Shown here one piece after another: positions 1 through 7,360 of a stretch of DNA of 9,041 nt. Numbering within the stretch: position 1 is the stretch's first letter; each line of letters begins with the position of its first letter. A program made the translations under genes and the position numbers. The notes below the pieces were generated by a model. The model was not told the origin of the DNA and did not search any database. It saw only the letters and a program-made list of their open reading frames with translations. Location of the stretch: NCBI GenBank assembly GCA_018304565.1, contig JAGVVX010000048.1:1-9041 (forward strand). The letters are read 5' to 3'. This stretch comes from Candidatus Aenigmatarchaeota archaeon (GTDB lineage: Archaea > Aenigmatarchaeota > Aenigmatarchaeia > GW2011-AR5).

Positions 1-357
1 CTTGCTCCCTGTGAAATAATTCAAAGCCGCGCCCAGGCTTCTTTCAGGCACGACGCGCAGATCAGCGTCAAGCCCGTTCTTGAGCTTGATCATCGATTTT
101 GTTTCACCCCTGCCATAGACACGCGCAATATCCGGCATCGAGACAAAATAATCCATCACTTTCCTTGGCTGTTCCGAGACAACAAGGAAATCTGCGTCGC
201 CTATTGTTTCTTTCCGCCTTCTAATGGAACCTGCTACAATGGCGCGCTTTACGTAAGGCAGTGACTGCAGGCGCTTTTCTATCTCGACGGCGATAGGAAG
301 AACAACGCCAATAGGAAACCTTTCATTGCTCGTCTTTGCGAAGCCAATGCCTTTGAG
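1..357 (-). CDS. polX: PolX palm/nucleotidyltransferase part, continuation of the frameshifted gene, runs off the left edge
   Basis: Continuation of the PolX gene in the shifted frame. Joining GAKTEENI directly to LKGIGFAKTSNERFPIGVV gives the normal family sequence. The palm motif GSIRRRKETIGDADFLVV supplies the GS signature and the DxD pair of metal-binding aspartates. A third aspartate lies in LDADLRVVPERSLGAAL, so all the catalytic carboxylates I would expect are present and the frame is open to position 1. The C-terminal PHP (3'-5' exonuclease) domain typical of prokaryotic PolX would lie beyond the window. This segment has no start codon of its own near its beginning. It is translated only if the frame is restored, if frameshifting occurs, or if the duplication is an assembly error. 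Domain identity is secure; functional state is not. Confidence 0.88.
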
Positions 358-904
358 AATAAATATTTTCTTCTGTTTTTGCGCCAAACCCAGCCAGCTT
401 CCTTATCTTTCCTGCTTGTGCAGAGTTTTCCAAGTCCTTGAGATTTTTTATCTTCAGTTTTTTGTAAAGGATAAGTATCTTTTTAGGCCCCAAGCCTTCG
501 ACTGCGGACAAAGAGTCTATATCGACTGGCACCCGCTTTTTCATTTCTTCATAATGTTTTATCTTTCCGGTCTTCAGATATTCTTCTATCTTTTCTGCTA
601 TGCCCCTGCCAACGCCCTGCACATCTTCCAAGGCTTTGATGCCGCCTTTTTTGTAAATGTTCTCAATGTCGTCCGGAAGCGATTCCAGAGAATTTGCCGC
701 GTTCTCGTAAGCCCTAATCCTGAATATCTTGGGAGAAGCTTCGCTTCTCCGAGATCTTCGGAGAAACTCCGTTTCTCCGAGATTCCGAAATCCTTTGGAT
801 TTCGAGAATTTCAAAAAGCTACGCTTTTTGAGAATTATGTCATTATCCATCTCCAAGTAGAGCGCGACGTGGCGAAAAATCCGGGCAAGTTCCTGGTTTT
901 TCAT
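323..904 (-). CDS. polX: PolX-type family X DNA polymerase, N-terminal part (8-kDa and HhH region), frame broken before the palm
   Basis: N-terminal half of a PolX DNA repair (gap-filling) polymerase. I take ATG 904 as the start because MKNQELARIF is how PolX proteins typically begin. A GTG at 976 overlapping the lhr stop (GTGA) would add 24 residues unlike the family. The 8-kDa domain reads ALYLEMD, then RIRAYENAANSLESLPDDIE. A first helix-hairpin-helix follows (VQGVGRGIAEKIEEYL), then a second (VEGLGPKKI and LAGFGAKTEENI). Residues 24-59 are a very basic 36-residue insert absent from the usual family pattern, encoded by a hairpin array at 728-835. After GAKTEENI a 4-bp tandem duplication (358-365) shifts the frame, and translation ends 14 codons later at 323. 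The palm continues intact in another frame to the window edge, so this is either a recent mutation or a sequence error. Last gene of the pdeM-lhr-polX block; 68 bp separate it from lhr. Confidence 0.9.
   Translation of the reverse strand: MKNQELARIFRHVALYLEMDNDIILKKRSFLKFSKSKGFRNLGETEFLRRSRRSEASPKIFRIRAYENAANSLESLPDDIENIYKKGGIKALEDVQGVGRGIAEKIEEYLKTGKIKHYEEMKKRVPVDIDSLSAVEGLGPKKILILYKKLKIKNLKDLENSAQAGKIRKLAGFGAKTEENIYSQRHWLRKDEQ
358..365 (-). repeat. TATT tandem duplication causing the polX frameshift
   Basis: The minus strand reads AATATTTATTCTC, in which TATT occurs twice in a row. Deleting one copy gives AAT ATT CTC AAA, reading ENILKGIGF as expected for PolX. With both copies present the frame moves and meets a stop at 323. 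A 4-bp slippage duplication or an assembly error fits best. Confidence 0.8.
728..835 (-). repeat. Array of four tandem short hairpins inserted in frame in polX
   Basis: On the minus strand four units follow one another without gaps: 835-810 (26 bp), 809-784 (26 bp), 783-756 (28 bp) and 755-728 (28 bp). Each begins ATTCTC or ATCTCG and contains a perfect 8-9 bp stem around a 3-nt loop. The stems are TCAAAAAGC/GCTTTTTGA, CGAAATCC/GGATTTCG, CGGAGAAAC/GTTTCTCCG and GGAGAAGC/GCTTCTCC. The stems differ in sequence but all pair perfectly. Total length is 108 bp, exactly 36 codons; no single unit is a multiple of three, only the whole set. Removing it leaves EMDND joined to IFRIRAYENAA, the expected PolX arrangement. 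ATA lies on both sides, possibly a 3-bp target duplication or chance. The idea resembles in-frame palindromic elements known from Rickettsia, but I do not recognise this sequence. Confidence 0.9.
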
Positions 905-972
905 TGCTATCAGCAAATAGTTGTTCTTTTTTCTTCTAAAAGGAAGAGGATGCGGAGAAATTGCGCTCCTTT

Positions 973-3759
973 TCACTTCCAGTACTTCTTTGTCCGCACG
1001 AACTGTTTCTCTGCTTCAAGTATGTCACGAAGCAGCTTTTCTCTTGTCGTGTGGAGACGGGCAAGTATCCTAGCTGCAGTCTCGGGGCCGATGCCATGGC
1101 CAGCCAGGGTTATTACAGCTTTCTTGCCGTAGACGATCACCAGGTCGGCGCTTCTCCTTATGGTTGCAAAAACCTTGAGCTCCTCAGCGCTGAGGTCTTT
1201 CTTTTTGTGTTTTTTCTTCACGATGCCGGAAATATTTACCTGGCCCCTCCTTGCGACAGCGATCATGCGAGAGGAGCACTTTGGGCATTCAGGCTGGTCT
1301 TCCATGTCTTTTACCGTCCTTATCAGGTTATAGTCACCGCAGTTCATGCAGAGTATCCGCACTCTTGTCAGCATGAGGCGCCTCCTGAAGGCGTTGAATA
1401 TTTCCTTTTCAGGCATTCGCGGCTTAAGGACATCACCGAACTGGTGTGAAATTCCAAGTTCACCGAGCGGGCTCAAGCCCTCCATAACCTTTATTGTTAT
1501 CTCATTCTTTGCTATTGCCTGGAGCACTGTTTCCGCCAGTGGGATATCCATCTTGTCGAGGAATATCTCTCTTAGCGTTTCCTTGTAGCACGGCGTGTTT
1601 GCATATTGCATGATTATTTTACTCATGTTTATCCTGTCGTAATCCGCCTGCTTGGATATGATGCCGAAGCGCCTTGCAACATGAATGAACCTGTACTTGA
1701 AAAGCGTTGAACGCTCTATGGCGCGGGTGAGGGTTTCTTCTATGCCGCCGTTCCCGCCGCCTGACAGCAATATTTCCACTATCTTCTCCGGCTTCACCAT
1801 CGTCTGTAGTATTATTCTGTAAGGATCCGCCTTCACATTGACAGAGACGCCGGTTTCTTCTGTGAGGATGGCAGCTATATATCTTCCAAGCGTGTCATTG
1901 ACCATCGAACCCAGACATGCATGCATTATTATGAAATCTTTGTAGGTTTCCATAAGGAAATTCTTTTCGTCAGGTATCATGAATTTTGACTGGTTGCGCA
2001 TCAGCTCCTTCATTTCTTCGGCGGCATGTGAATTAATCTTGTACTTCTCGCCGGCCTCGGCCTCGCTCATGTGAAGGATTCTCCGGCGCAGTTTGCCAAC
2101 ATCCTGGGCGATGCGGAACGGCACCGGGATCAGCTCGCCTTCCCAGGCAGGTATTGCAGACTCTATGTCTTCCACGGGCTCAACCATCACTTTCTGGGCA
2201 TCTGTCTGGATAATTCTCCATGCGCGCCCAGAGACCACAAATTTTTCCCCCGGCTGGCCGTGCTCTGCAACAAATTCCTCGTCAAGAAAACCTATTGGTT
2301 CGTTTTCTATAATAGAAATGACGCGATATTGCTTTTTCATCGGTATTGTCGAAAGGTTCTCGAAATAATATGGGAAAGCCCTTCTCCTTCTTCGCACAGA
2401 ATAACTTCCCTCCGCGGGATTTATCCACAAGATTCGCAATGTTTCCAGGAACTTTATTATTTCCTCCACGTCTTTCTTCTCTATGTCTTTGTACGGATAG
2501 CTCCTTTTCACTATGTTGTATATTTCATCCGGATTTGCCTGGTTCTTGTCAAAAACTATGCCTACAATCTGGGAAGCCAGGACGTCTAAAGCCATGCTGT
2601 GCATCTTTACCTGCTCAAGCCTTCCTTCCATCGCGTTGTTTGCAACTGCTGTAGATTCAAAGAGGTCTTCTGCGCCAGATAATATGATGCCTTTGCTGAC
2701 TTCCCCGACACGATGGCCGCTTCTCCCGACACGCTGGATCAGGCGCGTTACCTGACGCGGCGACAGGTATTGGACAACCAGATCTATAGAACCTATGTCA
2801 ATTCCGAGTTCCAAGCTGCTTGTTGCTATTAATGATTTCAGGATTCGCTGCTTGAATTCCTGCTCGCTTTTTATTCTCTTTTCCTTTGCAAGCGAGCCAT
2901 GGTGCACCGTCTGCTTCAGCTCCTTATTCAAGGACCGCAATCTGGATGACAAAATTTCTGCAGTTTCACGGGTGTTCGTGAACGCCAGAACGCTTTTATG
3001 CGATGTTATAAGATCGTGAAGTCTCCGAAGTCTTGCTGTTGTTTCAGGCCCTATGAACAGGTCATCGGATATCGCTTTGTCTTTGATGCCGGGCCTCGGG
3101 TTCTCGACGCTTATTTCATATCTTTTTTCAAGTTCTGCCCTAATTATGTTTATATTGTCGCCTAAAAACGCTGCAACCTTGTCAGGAGAACCTACGGTGG
3201 CTGAAAGTCCTATTCGCTGAAAGTCTCCCGCGAACTCGCGCAAGCGCTCAAGTAACAGTGACATCTGTATACCCCTTTTGCTTTCTACAAGCTCGTGAAT
3301 CTCGTCAACAACAACGTACTTCACGTTTTTCAAGTGTTCGCGCATTCTTTTGCCGGTAAGCATTGCCCCAAGTGTTTCGGGTGTTGTTATCAGAATATGC
3401 GGCGGCATCTCTGCTTGCGCAGCGCGTTCCCGCGTGCTGACATCGCCGTGGCGCACGGCTATTTCCAGGTCAAGCTTGTCAGCCCACCACACAAGCCTGT
3501 CCAACAAGTCCCGTGACAAAGAGCGCAAAGGATTTATGTAAAGCATGCTTATAGGTGCAAGCTGTTTCGTATGAATTAAATCAAACAAGGGCAGGCATGC
3601 GACTTCTGTTTTTCCAGAGCCGGTTGGCGCGATTATCAGTACATTTTTCCCTTCAAGTATGCTTGGTATTCCCATCTTTTGCGGCAGCGTCGGCTCGCTA
3701 AAGCCCCTCTGCTTCAGCAAATGTTTTAATTTTTCTGAAAATAACTGGAATGCCATCAT
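973..3759 (-). CDS. lhr: Lhr-type superfamily 2 ATP-dependent helicase
   Basis: A 928-residue SF2 helicase of the Lhr family, expected to unwind nucleic-acid duplexes in repair or recombination using ATP. Motifs in order: Q-like TLPQKMGIPSI (24-34), Walker A APTGSGKT (44-51), Ia INPLRSL (75-81), Ib TTPETL (125-130), II DEIH (152-155), III SAT (186-188), IV AFTNTRETAE (259-268), V SSLELGID (314-321) and VI QRVGRSGHR (342-350). A winged-helix region and the Lhr-specific core domain follow. Near the C-terminus is a CxxC...CxxC zinc-finger pattern (Cys804, 807, 825, 828), then the tail GIGPETAARILARLH and a final KKYWK, as in archaeal Lhr. Length is full for the core form. Start ATG 3759 overlaps the upstream phosphoesterase stop as ATGA, suggesting translational coupling; ATG 3756 is an alternative. 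Confidence 0.96.
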   Translation of the reverse strand: MMAFQLFSEKLKHLLKQRGFSEPTLPQKMGIPSILEGKNVLIIAPTGSGKTEVACLPLFDLIHTKQLAPISMLYINPLRSLSRDLLDRLVWWADKLDLEIAVRHGDVSTRERAAQAEMPPHILITTPETLGAMLTGKRMREHLKNVKYVVVDEIHELVESKRGIQMSLLLERLREFAGDFQRIGLSATVGSPDKVAAFLGDNINIIRAELEKRYEISVENPRPGIKDKAISDDLFIGPETTARLRRLHDLITSHKSVLAFTNTRETAEILSSRLRSLNKELKQTVHHGSLAKEKRIKSEQEFKQRILKSLIATSSLELGIDIGSIDLVVQYLSPRQVTRLIQRVGRSGHRVGEVSKGIILSGAEDLFESTAVANNAMEGRLEQVKMHSMALDVLASQIVGIVFDKNQANPDEIYNIVKRSYPYKDIEKKDVEEIIKFLETLRILWINPAEGSYSVRRRRRAFPYYFENLSTIPMKKQYRVISIIENEPIGFLDEEFVAEHGQPGEKFVVSGRAWRIIQTDAQKVMVEPVEDIESAIPAWEGELIPVPFRIAQDVGKLRRRILHMSEAEAGEKYKINSHAAEEMKELMRNQSKFMIPDEKNFLMETYKDFIIMHACLGSMVNDTLGRYIAAILTEETGVSVNVKADPYRIILQTMVKPEKIVEILLSGGGNGGIEETLTRAIERSTLFKYRFIHVARRFGIISKQADYDRINMSKIIMQYANTPCYKETLREIFLDKMDIPLAETVLQAIAKNEITIKVMEGLSPLGELGISHQFGDVLKPRMPEKEIFNAFRRRLMLTRVRILCMNCGDYNLIRTVKDMEDQPECPKCSSRMIAVARRGQVNISGIVKKKHKKKDLSAEELKVFATIRRSADLVIVYGKKAVITLAGHGIGPETAARILARLHTTREKLLRDILEAEKQFVRTKKYWK

Positions 3760-4433
3760 TTCACCATTATATTTTTTATTCTGCCGATATACGTGCCATC
3801 AAGAAGATAAACCCTTGCGTTCTTCCTGTCCATGTTCCTTGCTATCGGGCCCAGAAACGCATCCTTGCCATTTACAACAGTTGCACCGCACAATTCGTTG
3901 AAAGCAGGCACCAGAACCAGGCGGTGCTTCAACGACCTGCCTACAACCCAGCAAGGATTCACATAAGACGTCCCTATGTCATCAACAAATTTAACGTGCG
4001 GATGATTGTGGCCCATAACTACTGTCTTTTTTCCAGCTTTAATCCGCCTGTGGCCGTGGGTGAAGATATAGCCGCCGACAGCAAAGGATTTTCTTATTTT
4101 TACCCTCTTATCCTTCACTATTTTTTCTATGTTACCGTCGTGATTGCCCTTTGTTATTATTATTTTTTCAAAAGCAAGCAGCGAAAGTATCTGTGGTATT
4201 TCCATCCTTTCCTGCCATGATATTCTTGGTATCTCGTGCTTGAAGTCTCCAAGGATTATCAGGTTTCTTGCATTTGATGCGCGCTTCAGCGCGTTTATTT
4301 TTTCAGCCAGCTTTTCTACCTGCGAAGGCAGCATAACTCCTGCATCCTTCAGCGCTTTTGTTATTCCTATATGTACGTCAGCTATTACCAGATAGTCTCT
4401 TACAACCATTGCAGGCTCGTTAAGAACAAACAT
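3756..4433 (-). CDS. Calcineurin-like metallophosphoesterase, COG1407/PdeM type
   Basis: A 225-residue binuclear metallophosphoesterase. Metal ligands are visible in order: DVH (Asp19, His21), GDFKHE (Asp63, with Lys65-His66), GNHD (Asn97, His98), HGH (126-128) and the final GHNHP (141-145). GDFKH with GHNHP is characteristic of COG1407, the group that includes the bacterial ligase-associated endonuclease/phosphodiesterase PdeM, usually encoded beside an Lhr-like helicase. Here it directly overlaps lhr by 4 bp (ATGA), so a nuclease or phosphodiesterase role in the same repair process is a reasonable inference; the substrate is unknown. The start at ATG 4433 leaves MFVLNEPAMVVRDYLVIADVHIG, a normal N-terminus for the group. 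It follows the lamin-tail gene by only 24 bp, with no convincing SD and only a weak TATA candidate (CTTAAG near 4457). Read-through from upstream is possible. Confidence 0.93.
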   Translation of the reverse strand: MFVLNEPAMVVRDYLVIADVHIGITKALKDAGVMLPSQVEKLAEKINALKRASNARNLIILGDFKHEIPRISWQERMEIPQILSLLAFEKIIITKGNHDGNIEKIVKDKRVKIRKSFAVGGYIFTHGHRRIKAGKKTVVMGHNHPHVKFVDDIGTSYVNPCWVVGRSLKHRLVLVPAFNELCGATVVNGKDAFLGPIARNMDRKNARVYLLDGTYIGRIKNIMVK

Positions 4434-4457
4434 TATATGAAAGACGCGGAAAAGCTC

Positions 4458-6719
4458 TTAAGCAAACTTCTGGATGAAAACAAGAACAAAAGCTTTTGCC
4501 ACGGCAACTATGTCAAAGATAAAATCCGCTTTTGTTGAGGATCCGGTTACAATATTGTCTGTTCCAGCTCTTTCTGTGCGGTTCTCCCTGTCATCAACGT
4601 CAACGGATACCTTTTCCAGTATCGCGTCACCCGTTAAAAGCATGATACTATGACGGCCAGCGCTTGCCTCCATGCTCGCGCTTGTTGTGTTAAATACAAT
4701 ATCTTCGGGCAACACCAAGATGCTGCAGCCAGTGCAGTCTGTCTCAAGACTGATGGATTTTCCGTCTTTTGTGACCATTAGATGCGGCCGAGACACAACG
4801 TCCAAGTCTCTCTTGAAATCGTAGTCCTTGTCAGCCTGCACCCTTGCGTTTAGAATGTATTTACCGGGTTCTGTTGCATTTTCTATTTGACTTTCAAGGT
4901 TAACTATTACGGATTCGTTGGGCAGGAGTTTTATATCGCGCTTGTTTGCATCCCAGCTGCCTGACCACCTGCCGTTACCGAAGCCGATGCTTACGGGCGT
5001 ATTGTTCCTGTACACATACGAATAAACTGAAAAGTTTTTTTCTGCACCCCACACATTCATGAGTTTCAGTTTGACAAAGAATTTCTGGCCCGCGTAAACG
5101 CGGTCTGGATAGGATACCGCCTCGTATGGCAAGGAGATTGTATTGGAGCCGCCGGCTGAACTGCCGCCACCGGAGACGCTGCCAGAACCACCGGAAACCG
5201 CGGCTGTTTTGCATGTCGAGCCGGATATGCCGCTTATGTTCACGGCCGCGTTTGCGTTTGTGTCCAGGCCTTCAAAAACTATTGTGTGTACCCCGTCGGC
5301 AAAGGCGCTGTCGCAGTTCGGCTTAAGCTGTATAGGAATCTTCAGCACGTATGTTGCAAGCTTCTTGTTTGCGTGAATCGCCGACACCCCGCTTATTCCG
5401 GTCCCGTTAGAATTCTTAATCCACACATTCACCGCATATTTGGCGGTGCTGTTCCTGTAAACCTCGGCAGTCACATCAACCGTTTCGCCGTATTGTGCAA
5501 CATTGTCAGAGCCGACGTCCACGCCGTTGATTTTGATGTACGATTCCTTTTCCACCTCGCCTGTCAAGCCCCTGACTGCTATCAGCTTTGTATTGAAATT
5601 GTTGCTGCTGTCCGTGTCCGTACAATAAGGGTTTGTTATGTCTGCGTTTATCGTGAATGCCTCTGAGCCTTCGATGCCTCCCGGAGTCCACTGCCTGTCG
5701 ATGCTTATGAAACATGTCATGCTCTGATCTGTTGTTTCATTCCTGACAATTTTGCCAAACAGATCCTCTATCCAATATGATACTGACAGTGAATGCGAGC
5801 TGTTGCTGCAGCCTGTATCGTTAACAAGTATTTTATAATTCATCGTTGAGGCTGCATTTACTACAGAGTTCGCCTCAAGCCATATGTTGAGGCTGCATGC
5901 TGCTGAAGCCATGACAGTTACGTTCCTGCAGGCAACGTTGTTTGATGCCAAGGCGTCGCCGGATGTCGTCTGTGATATTATTCCGCAAAGCGCGAAACCG
6001 CCTTCTTTATCCGGCACCCAGTCGCCTGTATCCGATGTAGCTGTGCAGCCGACGCCCTTCGTGAAGCTGCCCTGTTTGATTACTGAGGTGGCGTTTGTTA
6101 TGTTATAAGAAACAGAAATATTGTCCATTGCGGCGCAGTTCTTGTTGTCTATCTCTATTTTGAAAAGCGACGTGTAGTTCTGACTGACAACTACGACGCC
6201 GGGCAATAGAATCTCAAGCTTTACATCCTGGTTGCTCGCGATGTTGGAAGCTGCTGGCGTTGGCTGGCATTCGGTTATGCCACCAAGCAGCCTGCACAAT
6301 GTCTTGCCATTTTCATTTCCTCCTTGTGAGGAGGAATAGCTTATGTTGTCTAGCAGGCTGTCGGAAAACAGAAACACCGCATCATTTGTGTTTCCAAGAC
6401 CGTTTCCTATGGCCGCCCCAGCGGAGAAAAATATCGCGTTCGGATACAAAGAAAGGTTTACTCCTTCCTCGCCTATGAGTGCATAGCCGCCTGCAGGCAG
6501 AATATCGTTCCCTTGCAGCCTCTGGAGTGAATCGTTCGAGTTCATATCCCCTATTGTCCAGCCGCTCATGTTGTAGCTTATGCTGTCGTTGTTGTATAGC
6601 TCAACCCATTCGTTGTTGTTGTCGTCCCCTGCTGGGTTGTACATTATTTCATTAATAACGATGGCATTCGATAAACTTGCAAAAAGAGAAATAAAGAATA
6701 CAGGCGCTAAAAGCCTCAT
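4458..6719 (-). CDS. Secreted lamin-tail-domain protein with CARDB-like repeats, probable surface protein
   Basis: A 753-residue exported protein. Residues 1-19 are a signal peptide (MRLLAPVFFISLFASLSNA, likely cut after SNA). Residues 20-130 form a lamin-tail domain (LTD): IVINEIMYNP, NNEWVELYN, SGWTIGD, LPAGGYALI, NDAVFLF. Two related beta-rich modules follow, at about 165-270 and 273-380. Both have a repeated pattern of a cysteine, VSYxI, W.P and a C-terminal SNN, resembling CARDB/cell-adhesion repeats. A third module (about 390-505) leads to a Gly/Ser-rich linker (509-526) and a further beta domain (530-720). The last 22 residues (DFIFDIVAVAKAFVLVFIQ) are hydrophobic and may anchor it in the membrane. 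Many N-X-S/T sequons and paired cysteines fit the cell surface. It lies 30 bp behind the HTH-CBS gene. The exact function is not known to me; adhesion or envelope architecture is the best guess. Confidence 0.85.
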   Translation of the reverse strand: MRLLAPVFFISLFASLSNAIVINEIMYNPAGDDNNNEWVELYNNDSISYNMSGWTIGDMNSNDSLQRLQGNDILPAGGYALIGEEGVNLSLYPNAIFFSAGAAIGNGLGNTNDAVFLFSDSLLDNISYSSSQGGNENGKTLCRLLGGITECQPTPAASNIASNQDVKLEILLPGVVVVSQNYTSLFKIEIDNKNCAAMDNISVSYNITNATSVIKQGSFTKGVGCTATSDTGDWVPDKEGGFALCGIISQTTSGDALASNNVACRNVTVMASAACSLNIWLEANSVVNAASTMNYKILVNDTGCSNSSHSLSVSYWIEDLFGKIVRNETTDQSMTCFISIDRQWTPGGIEGSEAFTINADITNPYCTDTDSSNNFNTKLIAVRGLTGEVEKESYIKINGVDVGSDNVAQYGETVDVTAEVYRNSTAKYAVNVWIKNSNGTGISGVSAIHANKKLATYVLKIPIQLKPNCDSAFADGVHTIVFEGLDTNANAAVNISGISGSTCKTAAVSGGSGSVSGGGSSAGGSNTISLPYEAVSYPDRVYAGQKFFVKLKLMNVWGAEKNFSVYSYVYRNNTPVSIGFGNGRWSGSWDANKRDIKLLPNESVIVNLESQIENATEPGKYILNARVQADKDYDFKRDLDVVSRPHLMVTKDGKSISLETDCTGCSILVLPEDIVFNTTSASMEASAGRHSIMLLTGDAILEKVSVDVDDRENRTERAGTDNIVTGSSTKADFIFDIVAVAKAFVLVFIQKFA

Positions 6720-6730
6720 TTAGCCAATAT

Positions 6731-6750
6731 GACTCTTATCAATAAAAGTC
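6731..6750 (-). promoter_or_regulatory. Intergenic pseudo-palindrome and TATA-like stretch upstream of the lamin-tail gene
   Basis: On the minus strand GACTTTTATTGATAAGAGTC is a near-perfect palindrome; all ten arm positions pair if G-U is allowed, so the RNA could form a short hairpin. Its CTTTTATT part lies about 26 bp upstream of ATG 6719, the right place for an archaeal TATA box driving a leaderless transcript. It could be a promoter, a weak hairpin between co-transcribed genes, or chance. Confidence 0.3.
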
Positions 6751-7301
6751 TATCTCTTGATTATCTTCAGCATGTCCGCGCGGGTAATGATGCTTGTCGC
6801 AGAGCCTCTCTTGGTTATAAGCAGCGCAGGCGAGTAATCTAGAAGCCCGACAACGAGATCTATGCTGGAATTCACGTCTATGGCCGGCATAGGAGATTTC
6901 ATAACATCTTTCACTGAAAGCTTTTCAGGATTTCTCGAAAAAACCGCGTGAGATATGTCCGCCTCTGTTATCGAACCGACTATCGCGCCTTTTTCTATCA
7001 CAGGCATTTGCGAAATATTCTTCCTTTTCATGATGATTGCAGCCTTTCTCAGATTAGCCGTGCTTTCTATGTATATGACCTTTCTCGACATTATATCCTG
7101 CAAACTGACATGCTTGGGCAGTTGCGTCTTCTTCACTTTGTCCAGCGCAGAAAACACCCTTTGTGCGTTGGCAAAAGCAGGATCGACGTTGCCAGCTTCT
7201 ATCCTCGCAATTGTTGCCTGGCTTATTCCAGCCATCTTAGCCAGTTCTGACTGTGTAAGGCCGAGGCTTCTTCTGATATCTTTTATTTCTGAAAGGTTCA
7301 T
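6750..7301 (-). CDS. HTH (XRE-type) transcriptional regulator with two CBS domains
   Basis: A 183-residue predicted DNA-binding regulator. Start ATG 7301 is chosen because MNLSEIKDIRRSLGLTQ is the canonical beginning of an HTH_3 domain, and GGTG lies 6 nt upstream; the open frame extends farther only through unrelated sequence. The HTH (residues about 3-55) reads LGLTQSELAKMAG and ISQATIARIEAGN. Two CBS domains follow, at about 66-118 (DIMSRKVIYIES, ISQMPVIEKGAIVGSITEADI) and 130-183 (VKDVMKSPMPAIDVNSSI, SIITRADML). This is the archaeal COG3620-like architecture. Paired CBS domains commonly bind adenosyl ligands (AMP, ATP, SAM). The gene is divergent from metK, suggesting control of SAM synthesis and of itself; the ligand is inferred. 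The lamin-tail gene follows by 30 bp on the same strand. Confidence 0.94.
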   Translation of the reverse strand: MNLSEIKDIRRSLGLTQSELAKMAGISQATIARIEAGNVDPAFANAQRVFSALDKVKKTQLPKHVSLQDIMSRKVIYIESTANLRKAAIIMKRKNISQMPVIEKGAIVGSITEADISHAVFSRNPEKLSVKDVMKSPMPAIDVNSSIDLVVGLLDYSPALLITKRGSATSIITRADMLKIIKR

Positions 7302-7321
7302 TTGATACACCGACGGATAAC

Positions 7322-7339
7322 TTATTCTTATGTGAATAA
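7322..7339. promoter_or_regulatory. Candidate operator: inverted repeat TTATTC-N6-GAATAA
   Basis: Perfect 6-bp arms separated by 6 bp give an 18-bp symmetric site. It lies 21 bp upstream of the HTH-CBS start and about 50 bp upstream of metK. The size and symmetry suit a dimeric XRE-type protein. It overlaps the predicted transcription start of the regulator gene, which would allow autorepression. AT-rich repeats arise easily by chance, so this is only a candidate. Confidence 0.4.
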
Positions 7340-7349
7340 ACTTTTCTGA

Positions 7350-7360
7350 TATATATTTAA
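7350..7360. promoter_or_regulatory. TATA-box element (TATATATTTAA), possibly serving both metK and the divergent regulator
   Basis: TATATATTTAA on the plus strand is a good archaeal TATA box. With the usual spacing, metK transcription would begin near 7380, about ten bases before its ATG. On the minus strand the same bases read TTAAATATATA and would place a start near 7330, leaving a short leader with a GGTG ribosome site before ATG 7301. A second AT-rich stretch (TAAATATAAA, 7371-7380) is an alternative. No start sites have been mapped. Confidence 0.6.

Noticed and set aside
358..365. Programmed ribosomal frameshift in polX
   Set aside because: No slippery heptamer with a downstream structure is evident, and PolX is not known to need one; a simple TATT duplication explains the break.
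728..835. CRISPR array or transposon terminal repeats as an explanation of the polX repeats
   Set aside because: The units are contiguous hairpins without spacers of CRISPR size, there is no cas gene or transposase, and the array is in frame within a gene.
905..976. Longer PolX starting at GTG 976, overlapping the lhr stop
   Set aside because: The extra 24 residues do not resemble PolX, whereas ATG 904 gives the standard N-terminus; coupling through GTGA remains a minor possibility.
326..1449. Two long plus-strand open frames opposite polX and the end of lhr
   Set aside because: They are antisense to well-recognised conserved proteins, show no family motifs of their own, and result from the composition of the opposite strand.
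4277..4298. GC-rich mini-hairpin (GCGC-TTCA-GCGC) in the phosphoesterase gene
   Set aside because: The stem is short, isolated and within ordinary codons; it does not share the flanks of the polX hairpin units.
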